Below are positions 1 through 7,886 of a DNA stretch of 64,000 nucleotides, in pieces; position 1 is the first letter of the stretch; the number at the start of each line of letters is the position of its first letter. The stretch lies in contig NZ_CAJPUX010000001.1 in assembly GCF_905397285.1 (NCBI RefSeq), positions 682,001 through 746,000 on the forward strand. Reading direction: 5' to 3'. The DNA comes from Cupriavidus plantarum (GTDB lineage: Bacteria; Pseudomonadota; Gammaproteobacteria; Burkholderiales; Burkholderiaceae). The notes under the pieces are model-generated. The model ran no database searches, was not told the origin of the DNA, and was given only the letters and a program-made list of their open reading frames with translations. The position numbers and the translations under genes were made by a program.

Positions 1-1608
1 ACCGTCGCGGCGGCTGTCGCTGGCCACGACATACCCTTGCTCGCGGTCGTCGGACAGGCGCCAGATGAACTGGCCCGAGCCGAAGTCCATGTACGGATCC
101 TCGACGGACTTCAGCTGATGACCACGGGCCTTGAGCGCGGCCACGGTGTCCGCGTTCATCGTGCCCTCCACGTCGAGCGTGAAGTCGCGGTTGACCTTCC
201 AGCGCGGTGCATCGCACGCGGCCTGCGGTTGCTGCTTGTAGTCGAGCATGCGTACGACGGTCTGCACGTGGCCCTGCGGCTGCATGTCGCCGCCCATCAC
301 GCCGAAGCTCATCACGGGCTGGCCATCGCGCGTCAGGAACGCGGGAATGATCGTGTGGAACGGACGCTTGCCGCCGGCCACCACATTGGCCGACTTCGGA
401 TCCATCGAGAAGCCCACGCCGCGGTTCTGCAGGCTGATGCCCGTGCCCGGCACGACCACGCCAGAACCGAAGCCCATGTAGTTCGACTGGATGAACGAGA
501 TCATCATGCCGTTCTCGTCGGCGGCGGTCAGATAGATCGTGCCGCCGGCCTTCGGCATGCCGAAGTTCGGATTCGTGGCGCGGTCCATGTCGATCAGTTT
601 CGCGCGGGACTTCAGGTACGCGTCGTCGAGCATCTGCTCGGGCGTGACTTCCATGCTGCGCGGGTCGGCGACGTAGCGATACAGGTCGGCGAACGCGAGC
701 TTCATCGCCTCGATCTGCAGATGCTGCGACTGCACCGAGTCGACCGGCAGCGCGCCCACGTCGAACTGGTCGAGAATGCCCAGCGCCATCAGCGCGGCGA
801 TGCCCTGGCCGTTCGGCGGAATTTCGTGCACGTCATAGCCGCGATAGGACTTCGAGATCGGCTTGACCCAGTCCGGACGATAGTTGCGCAGATCGTCGAG
901 CGTCATTGCGCCGCCAATCTCCTTGCTGAACGCGGCGATCTTCTCCGCGATCTCGCCTTCGTAGTACGAGCGGCCACGCGTTGCCCCGATCTTGCGCAGC
1001 GTGTCGGCGGCCGCCTTGAACACGAACTTCTCGCCGACTTCGGGCGCGCGGCCGTGCGGCATGAACGTATCGGCGAAACCGGGCTGATTGCGCAGCTCGG
1101 GCACGGCAGCCGCCCACTTGTGCGCGACCACGGGCGGCACGGCGTAGCCGCGCTCGGCGATCTCGATCGCCGGTTCCATGAGGTCCTCGAACGGCAGCTT
1201 GCCGAAGCGCTCGTGCAGCGCGGCCCAGCCGGCCACCACGCCAGGCACGGTCACCGAGTCGATGCCGCGGATCGGGCGATTGGCGATGCCGTTGGCGGCC
1301 TCGCCATACTTGCCCTTGTAGTAATCGGTGTTCCACGCCGCCGGCGCCACGCCCGACGAGTTCAGGCCATGCAGTTCCTTGCCATCCCACAGGATCGCGA
1401 ACGCATCGCTGCCCAGGCCGCACGACACGGGTTCCACGAGCGTGATCGCGGCCGCGGCGGCGATCGCCGCGTCCACGGCATTGCCGCCCTTCAGCAGCAT
1501 GCGCAAACCGGCCTGCGCGGCCAGCGGATGCGAGGTGGACACCGTGTTGCGCGCGAACAGCGGAATGCGCACGGTGGGGTAGGGGTTGGTCCAGTTGAAG
1601 TTCTGCAT
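1..1608 (-). CDS. ggt: Gamma-glutamyltransferase-like Ntn hydrolase (C-terminus cut by window edge)
   Basis: The reverse strand is open for 536 codons from the ATG at 1608 to the edge. The product is a GGT-family N-terminal-nucleophile hydrolase, which cleaves itself and then transfers or hydrolyses gamma-glutamyl (or related acyl) groups. The N-terminal half carries the family signature GGNAVDAAIAAAAAITLVEP. The expected nucleophile Thr is about residue 357, in AGGTIYLTAADENG, followed by SGVVVPGTGISLQNRG. The tail ends YVVASDSRRDG, so only a few residues should be missing. No signal peptide is visible, unlike classical periplasmic GGT, so it may be a cytoplasmic GGT-like enzyme. It lies 22 nt behind a Bug receptor gene and is probably co-transcribed with it. 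Family is secure; substrate is not known. Confidence 0.88.
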   Translation of the reverse strand, partial: MQNFNWTNPYPTVRIPLFARNTVSTSHPLAAQAGLRMLLKGGNAVDAAIAAAAAITLVEPVSCGLGSDAFAILWDGKELHGLNSSGVAPAAWNTDYYKGKYGEAANGIANRPIRGIDSVTVPGVVAGWAALHERFGKLPFEDLMEPAIEIAERGYAVPPVVAHKWAAAVPELRNQPGFADTFMPHGRAPEVGEKFVFKAAADTLRKIGATRGRSYYEGEIAEKIAAFSKEIGGAMTLDDLRNYRPDWVKPISKSYRGYDVHEIPPNGQGIAALMALGILDQFDVGALPVDSVQSQHLQIEAMKLAFADLYRYVADPRSMEVTPEQMLDDAYLKSRAKLIDMDRATNPNFGMPKAGGTIYLTAADENGMMISFIQSNYMGFGSGVVVPGTGISLQNRGVGFSMDPKSANVVAGGKRPFHTIIPAFLTRDGQPVMSFGVMGGDMQPQGHVQTVVRMLDYKQQPQAACDAPRWKVNRDFTLDVEGTMNADTVAALKARGHQLKSVEDPYMDFGSGQFIWRLSDDREQGYVVASDSRRDG

Positions 1609-1630
1609 GGTTGTCTCGTTGTCTTGTCTG

Positions 1631-2608
1631 TCAGTCCACCGTGATCTTGCGATCCTTGATCAGCTTGCCCCAGCGCGCGCTGTCCTGCTTCACCATCGCG
1701 GCGAACTGGGCCGGCGTGCCGCCGACGGGCTCGGCGCCGAGCTTGGCGAGGCGATCCTTCACGTCCTGCGACTGGATGGCCTTGTTGAACTCGGTGTTCA
1801 GGCGGGTAACGATGTCGGCGGGCAGGCCCTTGGGACCGTAGATGCCGAACCACGTGTTGGACTCGAAGCCGGGGAGTCCCGATTCGGCGACGGTCGGCAC
1901 TTCAGGCGCGAGCGGCGAGCGCTTGAGGCTGGTCACCGCGAGCGCCTTCAGCTTGCCGTCCTTGACGTGGGGCATGCCGGACACGACGCTGTCGAACAGC
2001 ACCTGCACCTTGTTCGAGATCAGGTCGGGCACGGCCAGCGCGGTGCCGCGATACGGGATGTGCGTGATAAACGTGCCCGTCTGCGCCTTGAACGCTTCGG
2101 CCGTCAGCTGGCCGATCGTGCCATTGCCGCTCGACGCATAGTTGAGCTCGCCCGGATGCTTCTTGGCGTAGTCGATCAGCTCCCTGACGTTCTTCGCCGG
2201 CAGCGTGTTCGGCACGACGAGGATGTTCGTGGCGATGGCTACCTGGCCCACCGGCGTGAAGTCCGTCTCGGTGTTGTACGGCAGCTTCGAATTGATATAA
2301 GGACCGATCGAGTGCGTGCTCGAGGTCGCGATCAGCAGCGTGTAGCCATCCGGGGCGGCCTTGGCGGCCATGTCGGAGCCGATGGCGCCGCCGGCGCCCG
2401 GGCGGTTGTCGACGACGATCTGCTGCCCCATGTCGGCGCCGACCTTCTGCGCGATCGCGCGCGCGAGCAGGTCGGTGGCGCCGCTGGCCGGGAACGGCAC
2501 GATCAGGCGAATGGGTTTGCTTGGGTAGGTGTCCGCGAAGGACGGGGCGGCGGCGAGCATCAGGCTCGAGGCCAGGCCGAGGCCGATCAGGCGTAGCCGT
2601 TGGGTCAT
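1631..2608 (-). CDS. Bug/TctC-family periplasmic substrate-binding protein
   Basis: A 325-aa extracytoplasmic receptor of the Bug (TctC) family, which binds carboxylates or similar anions and hands them to a TctAB permease. The start at 2608 gives a clean signal peptide (MTQRLRLIGLGLASSLMLAAA ending PSFA) and has GGAG 8 nt upstream. An in-frame ATG at 2650 would only add 14 residues before the signal. Typical Bug motifs are PSKPIRLIVPFPASGATD near residue 30, DNRPGAGGAIGSDMAAKA and PDGYTLL. It is the first gene of a likely operon with the gamma-glutamyltransferase and is divergent from a LysR regulator. A gamma-glutamyl compound or acyl-amino acid would fit as ligand, but that is inference from context only. 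Confidence 0.93.
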   Translation of the reverse strand: MTQRLRLIGLGLASSLMLAAAPSFADTYPSKPIRLIVPFPASGATDLLARAIAQKVGADMGQQIVVDNRPGAGGAIGSDMAAKAAPDGYTLLIATSSTHSIGPYINSKLPYNTETDFTPVGQVAIATNILVVPNTLPAKNVRELIDYAKKHPGELNYASSGNGTIGQLTAEAFKAQTGTFITHIPYRGTALAVPDLISNKVQVLFDSVVSGMPHVKDGKLKALAVTSLKRSPLAPEVPTVAESGLPGFESNTWFGIYGPKGLPADIVTRLNTEFNKAIQSQDVKDRLAKLGAEPVGGTPAQFAAMVKQDSARWGKLIKDRKITVD

Positions 2609-2693
2609 GCTGTGTACTCCGGGCAGGGCGGATTCGATAGGAACATCCATTATTCCGCGCGCCGGGTCACAATGAAAGCTAATATTCCTTTTG

Positions 2694-2720
2694 CGATTCA
2701 CAAGAAATCCTTGTGAATCG
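2694..2720. promoter_or_regulatory. 27-bp perfect inverted repeat, likely LysR operator
   Basis: The arms CGATTCACAAG (2694-2704) and CTTGTGAATCG (2710-2720) pair perfectly around a 5-nt centre. The repeat contains the T-N11-A pattern expected of a LysR-type operator. It lies between the divergent Bug-ggt operon and the LysR gene at 2750. A TATAAA at 2726-2731 could be the -10 of the regulator, so binding here would cover its -35 region and give autoregulation as well as control of the operon. The regulatory role is inferred from position and symmetry. Confidence 0.6.
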
Positions 2721-2749
2721 GACCCTATAAACCGCCCCCGCCACGCCCA

Positions 2750-3634
2750 ATGAGCACGATCCGATTCCTCCGCACCTTCGTCGCCGTCGCCGAACACGGC
2801 TCGTTTGCCGCCGCGGCGGGGCAGGTGGCGCTGACGCAGGCCGCCGTGAGCCTGCAGATGCGGTCGCTCGAGGAGGAGTTGCGCCGCGAACTGTTCGACC
2901 GCAGCGGCCGCGTCGCGGTGCTCAACGCCGACGGCCGCGAGCTGCTGCCGCAGGCGCGGCGGATGCTGGCCCTGTACGACGAGATGCGGATGCCGCTGGT
3001 CGCGTCGGAGGCGATGGCCGGCGCCGTGGCGGTGGGCGCGGTGGTGTCCGTCATGGGCGGGCTGTCCCATGCGGTGGCGCGCATGAAGCGCGCCTATCCC
3101 GCGCTGGACGTACGCCTCGTCGGCGCGAAGTCGATCGACCTGGCCGCGCAGGTCGAGCAGGGCACACTCGACGCGGCGTTTCTCGTGGAAGGGTCCGCGC
3201 GGCCAGCGGGCACGCTGCGGTGGACGCCGCTCTATCAGGAGCCGCTGGTGGCGATCGCCGCGCGCGGCGCGCCGGGCGAGACCGCGCGGCAGGCACTGGC
3301 GGGCAATCCGTTCCTGCGGTTCGACCGCACGCAGCGCACCGGCATGCTGGTGGAACGCGCGCTGCGGCGCGCGCATCTGCGCGTGAACGAATTCCTGGAG
3401 CTCAATTCGATCGAGGCACTGGTCGAACTCGTGCGGCAGGAAGTGGGCGTGACCGTGGTGCCGCTGCTCAAGCGCGCGCGCTGGCGCGACGACGAAGCGT
3501 TGCGGATCCTGCCGTTGCAGGCGGGCGGCGAGCCGCTGGTGCGCACGGTCGGCATGCTCGAGCGGCGGGACCATGGGCGCGACCACGTGACCGGCGCGAT
3601 CCGGCAGGCGTGCGTGACGCTGTTTGGCGCCTGA
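2750..3634 (+). CDS. LysR-family transcriptional regulator
   Basis: A 294-aa LysR-type regulator. The N-terminal winged helix-turn-helix is clear (FLRTFVAVAEHGSFAAAAGQ, then LTQAAVSLQMRSLEEEL, residues about 6-45). A linker helix follows, then a periplasmic-binding-like effector domain from about residue 90. It is divergent from the Bug-ggt operon with a perfect 27-bp palindrome between them, so it most likely controls that operon in response to the imported compound. No good Shine-Dalgarno precedes the ATG at 2750, and the leader from the presumed TATAAA box would be only about a dozen nucleotides. The effector is unknown. Confidence 0.9.
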   Translation: MSTIRFLRTFVAVAEHGSFAAAAGQVALTQAAVSLQMRSLEEELRRELFDRSGRVAVLNADGRELLPQARRMLALYDEMRMPLVASEAMAGAVAVGAVVSVMGGLSHAVARMKRAYPALDVRLVGAKSIDLAAQVEQGTLDAAFLVEGSARPAGTLRWTPLYQEPLVAIAARGAPGETARQALAGNPFLRFDRTQRTGMLVERALRRAHLRVNEFLELNSIEALVELVRQEVGVTVVPLLKRARWRDDEALRILPLQAGGEPLVRTVGMLERRDHGRDHVTGAIRQACVTLFGA

Positions 3635-3652
3635 ACGGCAATCGTCGCAGTC

Positions 3653-3690
3653 AAAAAAAACGGGTGCCTTGCGGCACCCGGAGTTTTGCG
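3653..3690. terminator. Bidirectional intrinsic terminator between lysR and tctA
   Basis: The hairpin CGGGTGCC-TTGC-GGCACCCG occupies 3661-3680. It has eight A residues on its left side (3653-3660), which give a U-run for the reverse-strand tctBA transcript, and GAGTTTT on its right for the lysR transcript. It lies between two converging genes, as expected for a shared terminator. The reverse direction has the stronger U-tract. Confidence 0.85.
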
Positions 3691-3696
3691 TTGTGT

Positions 3697-3713
3697 GGCC
3701 GGCTGAGCCGGCC
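3697..3713. repeat. Second short hairpin beside the terminator
   Basis: GGCCGGC-TGA-GCCGGCC is a perfect 7-bp stem 10 nt before the tctA stop codon side of the gap. It has no U-run of its own. It may reinforce termination or stabilise the 3' end of the tctA message. Confidence 0.5.
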
Positions 3714-3723
3714 TGGTTCCTGC

Positions 3724-5226
3724 TTATTCTTCCTGGAACGCTTCTTCGCGCTTCGCCTTGATCGACGGCATCGCGACGATGGCCACCAGCACGGCCGCGG
3801 CGATCAGCAGGCCGAGCGACAGCGGACGGGTCACGAACACCGAGAAGTCACCGCGCGACAGCAGCAGCGAGCGGCGGAAGTTCTCTTCCATCATCGGTCC
3901 CAGCACGAAGCCGAGCAGCAGCGGGGCCGGCTCGCACTTCAGCTTGATGAACAGGTAGCCGATCAGGCCGAAGGCCGCGGTCTGGAACACGTCGAACGTG
4001 GTGTTCTGGACCGAGTACACGCCGATGCAGCAGAACGTCAGGATGGCCGGGAACAGGAAGCGGTACGGCACCTTCAGCAGCTTCACCCAGATACCGATCA
4101 TCGGCAGGTTCAGGATGATCAGGATGAAGTTACCGATCCACATCGAGGCGATCAGGCCCCAGAACAGCGCGGGGTTGCTGGTCATGACCTGCGGACCCGG
4201 CTGGATGTTGTGGATGGTCATCGCACCGACCATCAGCGCCATCACGGCGTTCGGCGGAATGCCGAGCGTCAGCAGCGGGATGAACGAGGTCTGTGCCGCG
4301 GCGTTGTTGGCCGATTCCGGACCCGCCACGCCTTCGATCGCGCCCTTGCCGAACTCGTGGGCATGCTTCGAGGTCTTCTTTTCCAGCGAGTAGGCCGCGA
4401 ACGACGCCAGCGATGCACCGCCACCCGGGAGAATACCGAGCGCCGAGCCGAGCACCGTGCCGCGCAGTACGGCCGGGATCATGCGCTTGAAGTCTTCCTT
4501 GGTCGGGAACAGGTTCGTCACCTTGTTCGTGAACGTCTCGCGGGCTTCCTTCTGTTCGAGGTTCGCGATGATTTCCGCGAAGCCGAACACACCCATCGCC
4601 ACGGACACGAAGTTCAGGCCGTCGGTCAGTTCAGGCACGTCGAACGAGAAGCGCGCCGCGCCCGAGTTCACGTCGGTACCGACGAGACCCAGCAGCAGAC
4701 CGAGCACGATCATCGCGATCGCCTTGACGAGCGAGCCGGACGCCAGCACCACGGCGCCGATCAGGCCCAGCACCATCAGCGAAAAGTACTCGGCGGGGCC
4801 GAACTTGAACGCCAGTTCCGACAGCGGCGCGGCGAAGGCCGCCAGGATCAGCGTGGCCACGCAGCCCGCGAAGAACGAGCCGAGACCCGCTGTCGCCAGC
4901 GCCACCCCCGCCCGTCCTCGCCGGGCCATCTGGTAGCCATCGATGGTAGTCACCACCGACGACGATTCGCCCGGCAGGTTCACCAGAATTGCAGTGGTGG
5001 AGCCGCCGTACTGCGCGCCGTAGTAGATACCGGCCAGCATGATCAGCGCGGCCACCGGCGGCAGCGTGTACGTCACGGGCAGCAGCATCGCGATGGTCGC
5101 GAGCGGGCCGAGGCCCGGCAGCACGCCGATCAGCGTGCCCAGGATACAGCCGAGGAACGCGTAAGCGAGGTTCTGGAAGGAGAGGGCGGTGGAAAAGCCC
5201 AGTCCCAGGTTGGTCAACAGTTCCAT
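3724..5226 (-). CDS. tctA: Tripartite tricarboxylate transporter large permease TctA
   Basis: A 500-aa polytopic inner-membrane protein of the TctA family, the 12-TM-class subunit that couples solute uptake to an ion gradient with TctB and a periplasmic TctC/Bug receptor. Family hallmarks are GTLIGVLPGLGPLATIAMLLP near residue 30, YYGAQYGGSTTAILVNLPGE near 70, and GILPGGGASLASF in the second half. A Shine-Dalgarno AAGGAG lies 9 nt before the ATG. It follows tctB by 13 nt and ends at the bidirectional terminator. No receptor gene is in this operon, so it probably serves Bug proteins encoded elsewhere. Confidence 0.96.
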   Translation of the reverse strand: MELLTNLGLGFSTALSFQNLAYAFLGCILGTLIGVLPGLGPLATIAMLLPVTYTLPPVAALIMLAGIYYGAQYGGSTTAILVNLPGESSSVVTTIDGYQMARRGRAGVALATAGLGSFFAGCVATLILAAFAAPLSELAFKFGPAEYFSLMVLGLIGAVVLASGSLVKAIAMIVLGLLLGLVGTDVNSGAARFSFDVPELTDGLNFVSVAMGVFGFAEIIANLEQKEARETFTNKVTNLFPTKEDFKRMIPAVLRGTVLGSALGILPGGGASLASFAAYSLEKKTSKHAHEFGKGAIEGVAGPESANNAAAQTSFIPLLTLGIPPNAVMALMVGAMTIHNIQPGPQVMTSNPALFWGLIASMWIGNFILIILNLPMIGIWVKLLKVPYRFLFPAILTFCCIGVYSVQNTTFDVFQTAAFGLIGYLFIKLKCEPAPLLLGFVLGPMMEENFRRSLLLSRGDFSVFVTRPLSLGLLIAAAVLVAIVAMPSIKAKREEAFQEE

Positions 5227-5239
5227 GTGGGACGTCTCC

Positions 5240-5701
5240 TTAGCCGGTGATGAAAGCAGGCCACACCGGCATCTGCAGGTTGATGCCGTACACGAACGCG
5301 CCCATGCTGATCACGACCAGGAGGACAGCGGCCGCGAGTGCGCCCTTCCAGCTGAATTCATGGCTCGCCATCGACGAGACCATCACCAGCACGAATACGG
5401 ACAGCACCATGCCCAGCGGTTTGAGCAGCAGGCCGAACAGGACGACCGCGCCCAGGATCCACAGCAGGGTCTTGATGTCCCACTTGGCCAGTTGATCTTC
5501 TTCCGCCTTCATGGACAGCGAGCCCCACAGCACGAGCACGCCGAGCAGGGCCAGCACGATGCCGAGCCAGAACGGGAAATATCCCGGCCCCATCTTGGCG
5601 GCGGTGCCCATGGAATAGGTACGGGCGACCCAGGAAAAGCCGATACCGACCAGGATGAACATCAGGCCGGAGGCAAAGTCCTTTTGGCTACGTATGCGCA
5701 A
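5240..5701 (-). CDS. tctB: Tripartite tricarboxylate transporter small permease TctB
   Basis: A 153-aa membrane protein with four predicted hydrophobic segments, matching the TctB subunit. The N-terminus MRIRSQKDFASGLMFILVGIGF and the segment MGPGYFPFWLGIVLALLG are typical of the family. It is the first gene of a two-gene tctB-tctA operon. The usual third partner, tctC, is missing next to it; three TctC-type genes lie elsewhere in the window at 1631, 7887 and 58823. Confidence 0.93.
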   Translation of the reverse strand: MRIRSQKDFASGLMFILVGIGFSWVARTYSMGTAAKMGPGYFPFWLGIVLALLGVLVLWGSLSMKAEEDQLAKWDIKTLLWILGAVVLFGLLLKPLGMVLSVFVLVMVSSMASHEFSWKGALAAAVLLVVISMGAFVYGINLQMPVWPAFITG

Positions 5702-6083
5702 AGTGATTCTCCTCGATAAGACGCTTCAAATTCTTCGCAACGGTGCAGTTGATGCACTGCACAAGGGGGCGATTTGCCCCTGACCCCGTCGCGAGCAGGG
5801 TGGAAGGTAAAAGGGGCACCTTTCAGCTACCTTTCATATGTCTGCATTCAGCGTCATGCTCAGGGTATGTCCCTAGGAATACGTATGAAAGGCGGCAGAA
5901 AGGCCGAGGGTAAATACCGGGGAACGCAGGCAGGAGGCGGGCTGCGGGTACGTCAGCGGCAACCCGACTGCCAACTGGCGAGGGCTCGGTTATGATCGTC
6001 GGACCCTGCGTCCGCCCGCGCGTTGAAAGAAAACGGAAAGCCCGCCGAAAGGTTTGAAAGGTTCGAAAGGAGAGAGGTGACGC
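5702..6083. other. Intergenic region between tctB and the antiporter, with inverted repeats
   Basis: No convincing gene lies in this 382-bp gap between divergent genes. It holds GTGCAGT-TGATGC-ACTGCAC (5743-5762), close upstream of tctB, and a wider inverted repeat with arms CCTTTCATA (5830-5838) and TATGAAAGG (5884-5892) separated by 45 bp. Either could be an operator for the tctBA operon. A small open frame at 5774-5995 has no coding character or ribosome site. Confidence 0.5.
6047..6073 (+). repeat. Three 9-bp tandem repeats at the antiporter ribosome-binding site
   Basis: GAAAGGTTT, GAAAGGTTC and GAAAGGAGA follow one another directly. The last unit supplies the AGGAGAG part of the Shine-Dalgarno for the GTG at 6084. 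Such repeats can change copy number by slippage and so alter translation. Confidence 0.6.
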
Positions 6084-7856
6084 GTGGAGAGCATCGAGCA
6101 TGCCATCCTCATCGGCGCCGTGGTGATGTCGCTCGGCATCGTCGTCGGTGCGTTCTCGTCGCGCTTCGGCGTGCCGTTCCTGCTCGTCTTCCTCGGTGTC
6201 GGCATGCTCGCCGGCGTGGATGGCCCCGGCCATATCAAGTTCAACAACACGTGGCTCAGTTTCCTTGTCGGCAACGTCGCGCTGGCGATCATCCTGCTCG
6301 ACGGCGGCCTGCGCACGCGGCTGGCGACGTTCCGGGTCGCGCTGCGGCCATCGCTGTCGCTCGCCACCATCGGCGTGCTCATCACCGCGGGGCTGGTCGG
6401 CGTGTTCGCGAGCTGGCTGCTGGCGGTGGACTGGAAGCTCGGGCTGCTGTTCGGCGCGATCGTCGGCTCGACCGACGCGGCCGCGGTGTTCTCGCTGCTG
6501 AACAGCAGCGGCATCCGGCTCAAGGAGCGCGTGGCGAGCGTGCTCGAGATCGAGTCGGGCATCAACGACCCGATGGCCATCTTCCTGACGCTGACCCTGA
6601 TCGAATGGATCACCGCCCCCGAAGCGCTGACGCCCGCCGCGCTCGCACTGCGCTTGCTGGTCCAGTTCGGCGTGGGCGGCCTGCTCGGACTGGGGCTCGG
6701 CTATTGCCTCGCCAATGTGCTGGAGCGCATCAAGGTGGCCGAGGGCCTGCAGGCGATTCTCGTCTGCGCGGGCGGCCTGATGGTGTTCTCCATCGTGCAG
6801 ACCGCGGGCGGCAGCGGCTTCCTCGCCGTGTACCTGACGGGCGTGCTCGTCGGCAACCGGGAGCGCGCGGTAACGTCCGACACCATGCGTGCGATGGACG
6901 GCATGGCGTGGCTCTCGCAATCGGTGATGTTCCTGCTGCTCGGCTTGCTCGTGACGCCGCATCGCATCTGGGACATCGCGCTGCCCGCGTTGCTGATCGG
7001 CTTGTTCCTGATGTTCGTGGCGCGGCCGTTCGCGGTGTGGATCGCGCTGCTGCCGTTCCGCTTCAACGCGCGCGAAAAGGCGTTCCTCGGCTGGATGGGG
7101 CTGCGCGGCGCGGTGCCGATCGTACTGTCGCTGTTCCCCCTGCTGAAAGGCATGGAGGATTCCGGCCTCGTGTTCCGCGTCGCCTTCGCGGTGGTGCTGC
7201 TAAGCCTGCTTTGCCAGGGCACGACCGTCGCGCTGGCGGCCCGGCTCGCGCGCGTGATGCGGCCGAACTATCAAGAGCCGCTGTCGCGCGAGCACCTGAT
7301 CGGCACGCGCGCGCCCGCGCTGGAGCTGATGCAGTTTCTCGTCGCGACGAACGCGCCGGTGGCGGACCAGCGCGCGGACCATCTTGAATTGCCGCCGCGC
7401 TGCAGGGTGGTGGCGGTGGCGCGCGATAACACGTTGCTCCCGCTCGACCACGCGGTGCTGACGCCGGGCGATATCGTGTCGGTACTGGCGCCGGCGGGCA
7501 CCGTGCCGATGCTGTCCCGCCTCTTCCTCACCACGGCCACGCCGCCCGAGTGGGATCAGGTGGCGCACGACTTCCTGCTGGCGGGGAGCGCGTCGCTCGC
7601 CGAGGTGGCGGCGCTCTACGGCGGGCGCGAGCTGACACCCGCGCAGGGAGAGCAGACGCTCGAGACCGCGATGCTCGCGGCTTTTCCATCGCCGCCCGTC
7701 GAGGGCGACGCGGTGGAGGTGGCCGGGCTGCGGCTCACGGTCACGCGGATGGAGGGGCCGCGGATCTTGCAGGCCGGTCTGCTGCTGCCCCGCGGCATCG
7801 GGCCGGACGAGGCGGCCCGGGACAGCGCATGGCGTCTGCGCCGGCGCGCGCCCTGA
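6084..7856 (+). CDS. nhaP2: K+/H+ antiporter, NhaP2/CvrA type (CPA1 family)
   Basis: A 590-aa inner-membrane cation/proton antiporter. About 12-13 hydrophobic segments fill residues 1-390. They include LLDGGLRTRL near residue 75, VGSTDAAAVFSLL, the conserved acidic motif ESGINDPMAIF near 155 that forms the ion site, and GLRGAVPIVLSLFPLL near 345. The C-terminal cytoplasmic part has a TrkA-C-like segment (about residues 400-480) and a further domain, as in the E. coli potassium antiporter. Translation starts at a GTG with a strong AGGAGAGAGG ribosome site. It converges on the Bug gene at 7887. It should protect against potassium or osmotic stress. Confidence 0.93.
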   Translation: MESIEHAILIGAVVMSLGIVVGAFSSRFGVPFLLVFLGVGMLAGVDGPGHIKFNNTWLSFLVGNVALAIILLDGGLRTRLATFRVALRPSLSLATIGVLITAGLVGVFASWLLAVDWKLGLLFGAIVGSTDAAAVFSLLNSSGIRLKERVASVLEIESGINDPMAIFLTLTLIEWITAPEALTPAALALRLLVQFGVGGLLGLGLGYCLANVLERIKVAEGLQAILVCAGGLMVFSIVQTAGGSGFLAVYLTGVLVGNRERAVTSDTMRAMDGMAWLSQSVMFLLLGLLVTPHRIWDIALPALLIGLFLMFVARPFAVWIALLPFRFNAREKAFLGWMGLRGAVPIVLSLFPLLKGMEDSGLVFRVAFAVVLLSLLCQGTTVALAARLARVMRPNYQEPLSREHLIGTRAPALELMQFLVATNAPVADQRADHLELPPRCRVVAVARDNTLLPLDHAVLTPGDIVSVLAPAGTVPMLSRLFLTTATPPEWDQVAHDFLLAGSASLAEVAALYGGRELTPAQGEQTLETAMLAAFPSPPVEGDAVEVAGLRLTVTRMEGPRILQAGLLLPRGIGPDEAARDSAWRLRRRAP

Positions 7857-7886
7857 GATGGCAGGGCGTGTCGGCCAGTCCCGGCG

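Noticed and set aside
3220-5250. 676-codon forward frame across tctA
   Set aside because: It runs from inside lysR through the terminator and tctA; a Gln/Arg/His-rich shadow.
5774-5995. Small 73-codon frame in the tctB-nhaP2 gap
   Set aside because: No ribosome site, no hydrophobic or domain pattern, and it overlaps an inverted repeat.
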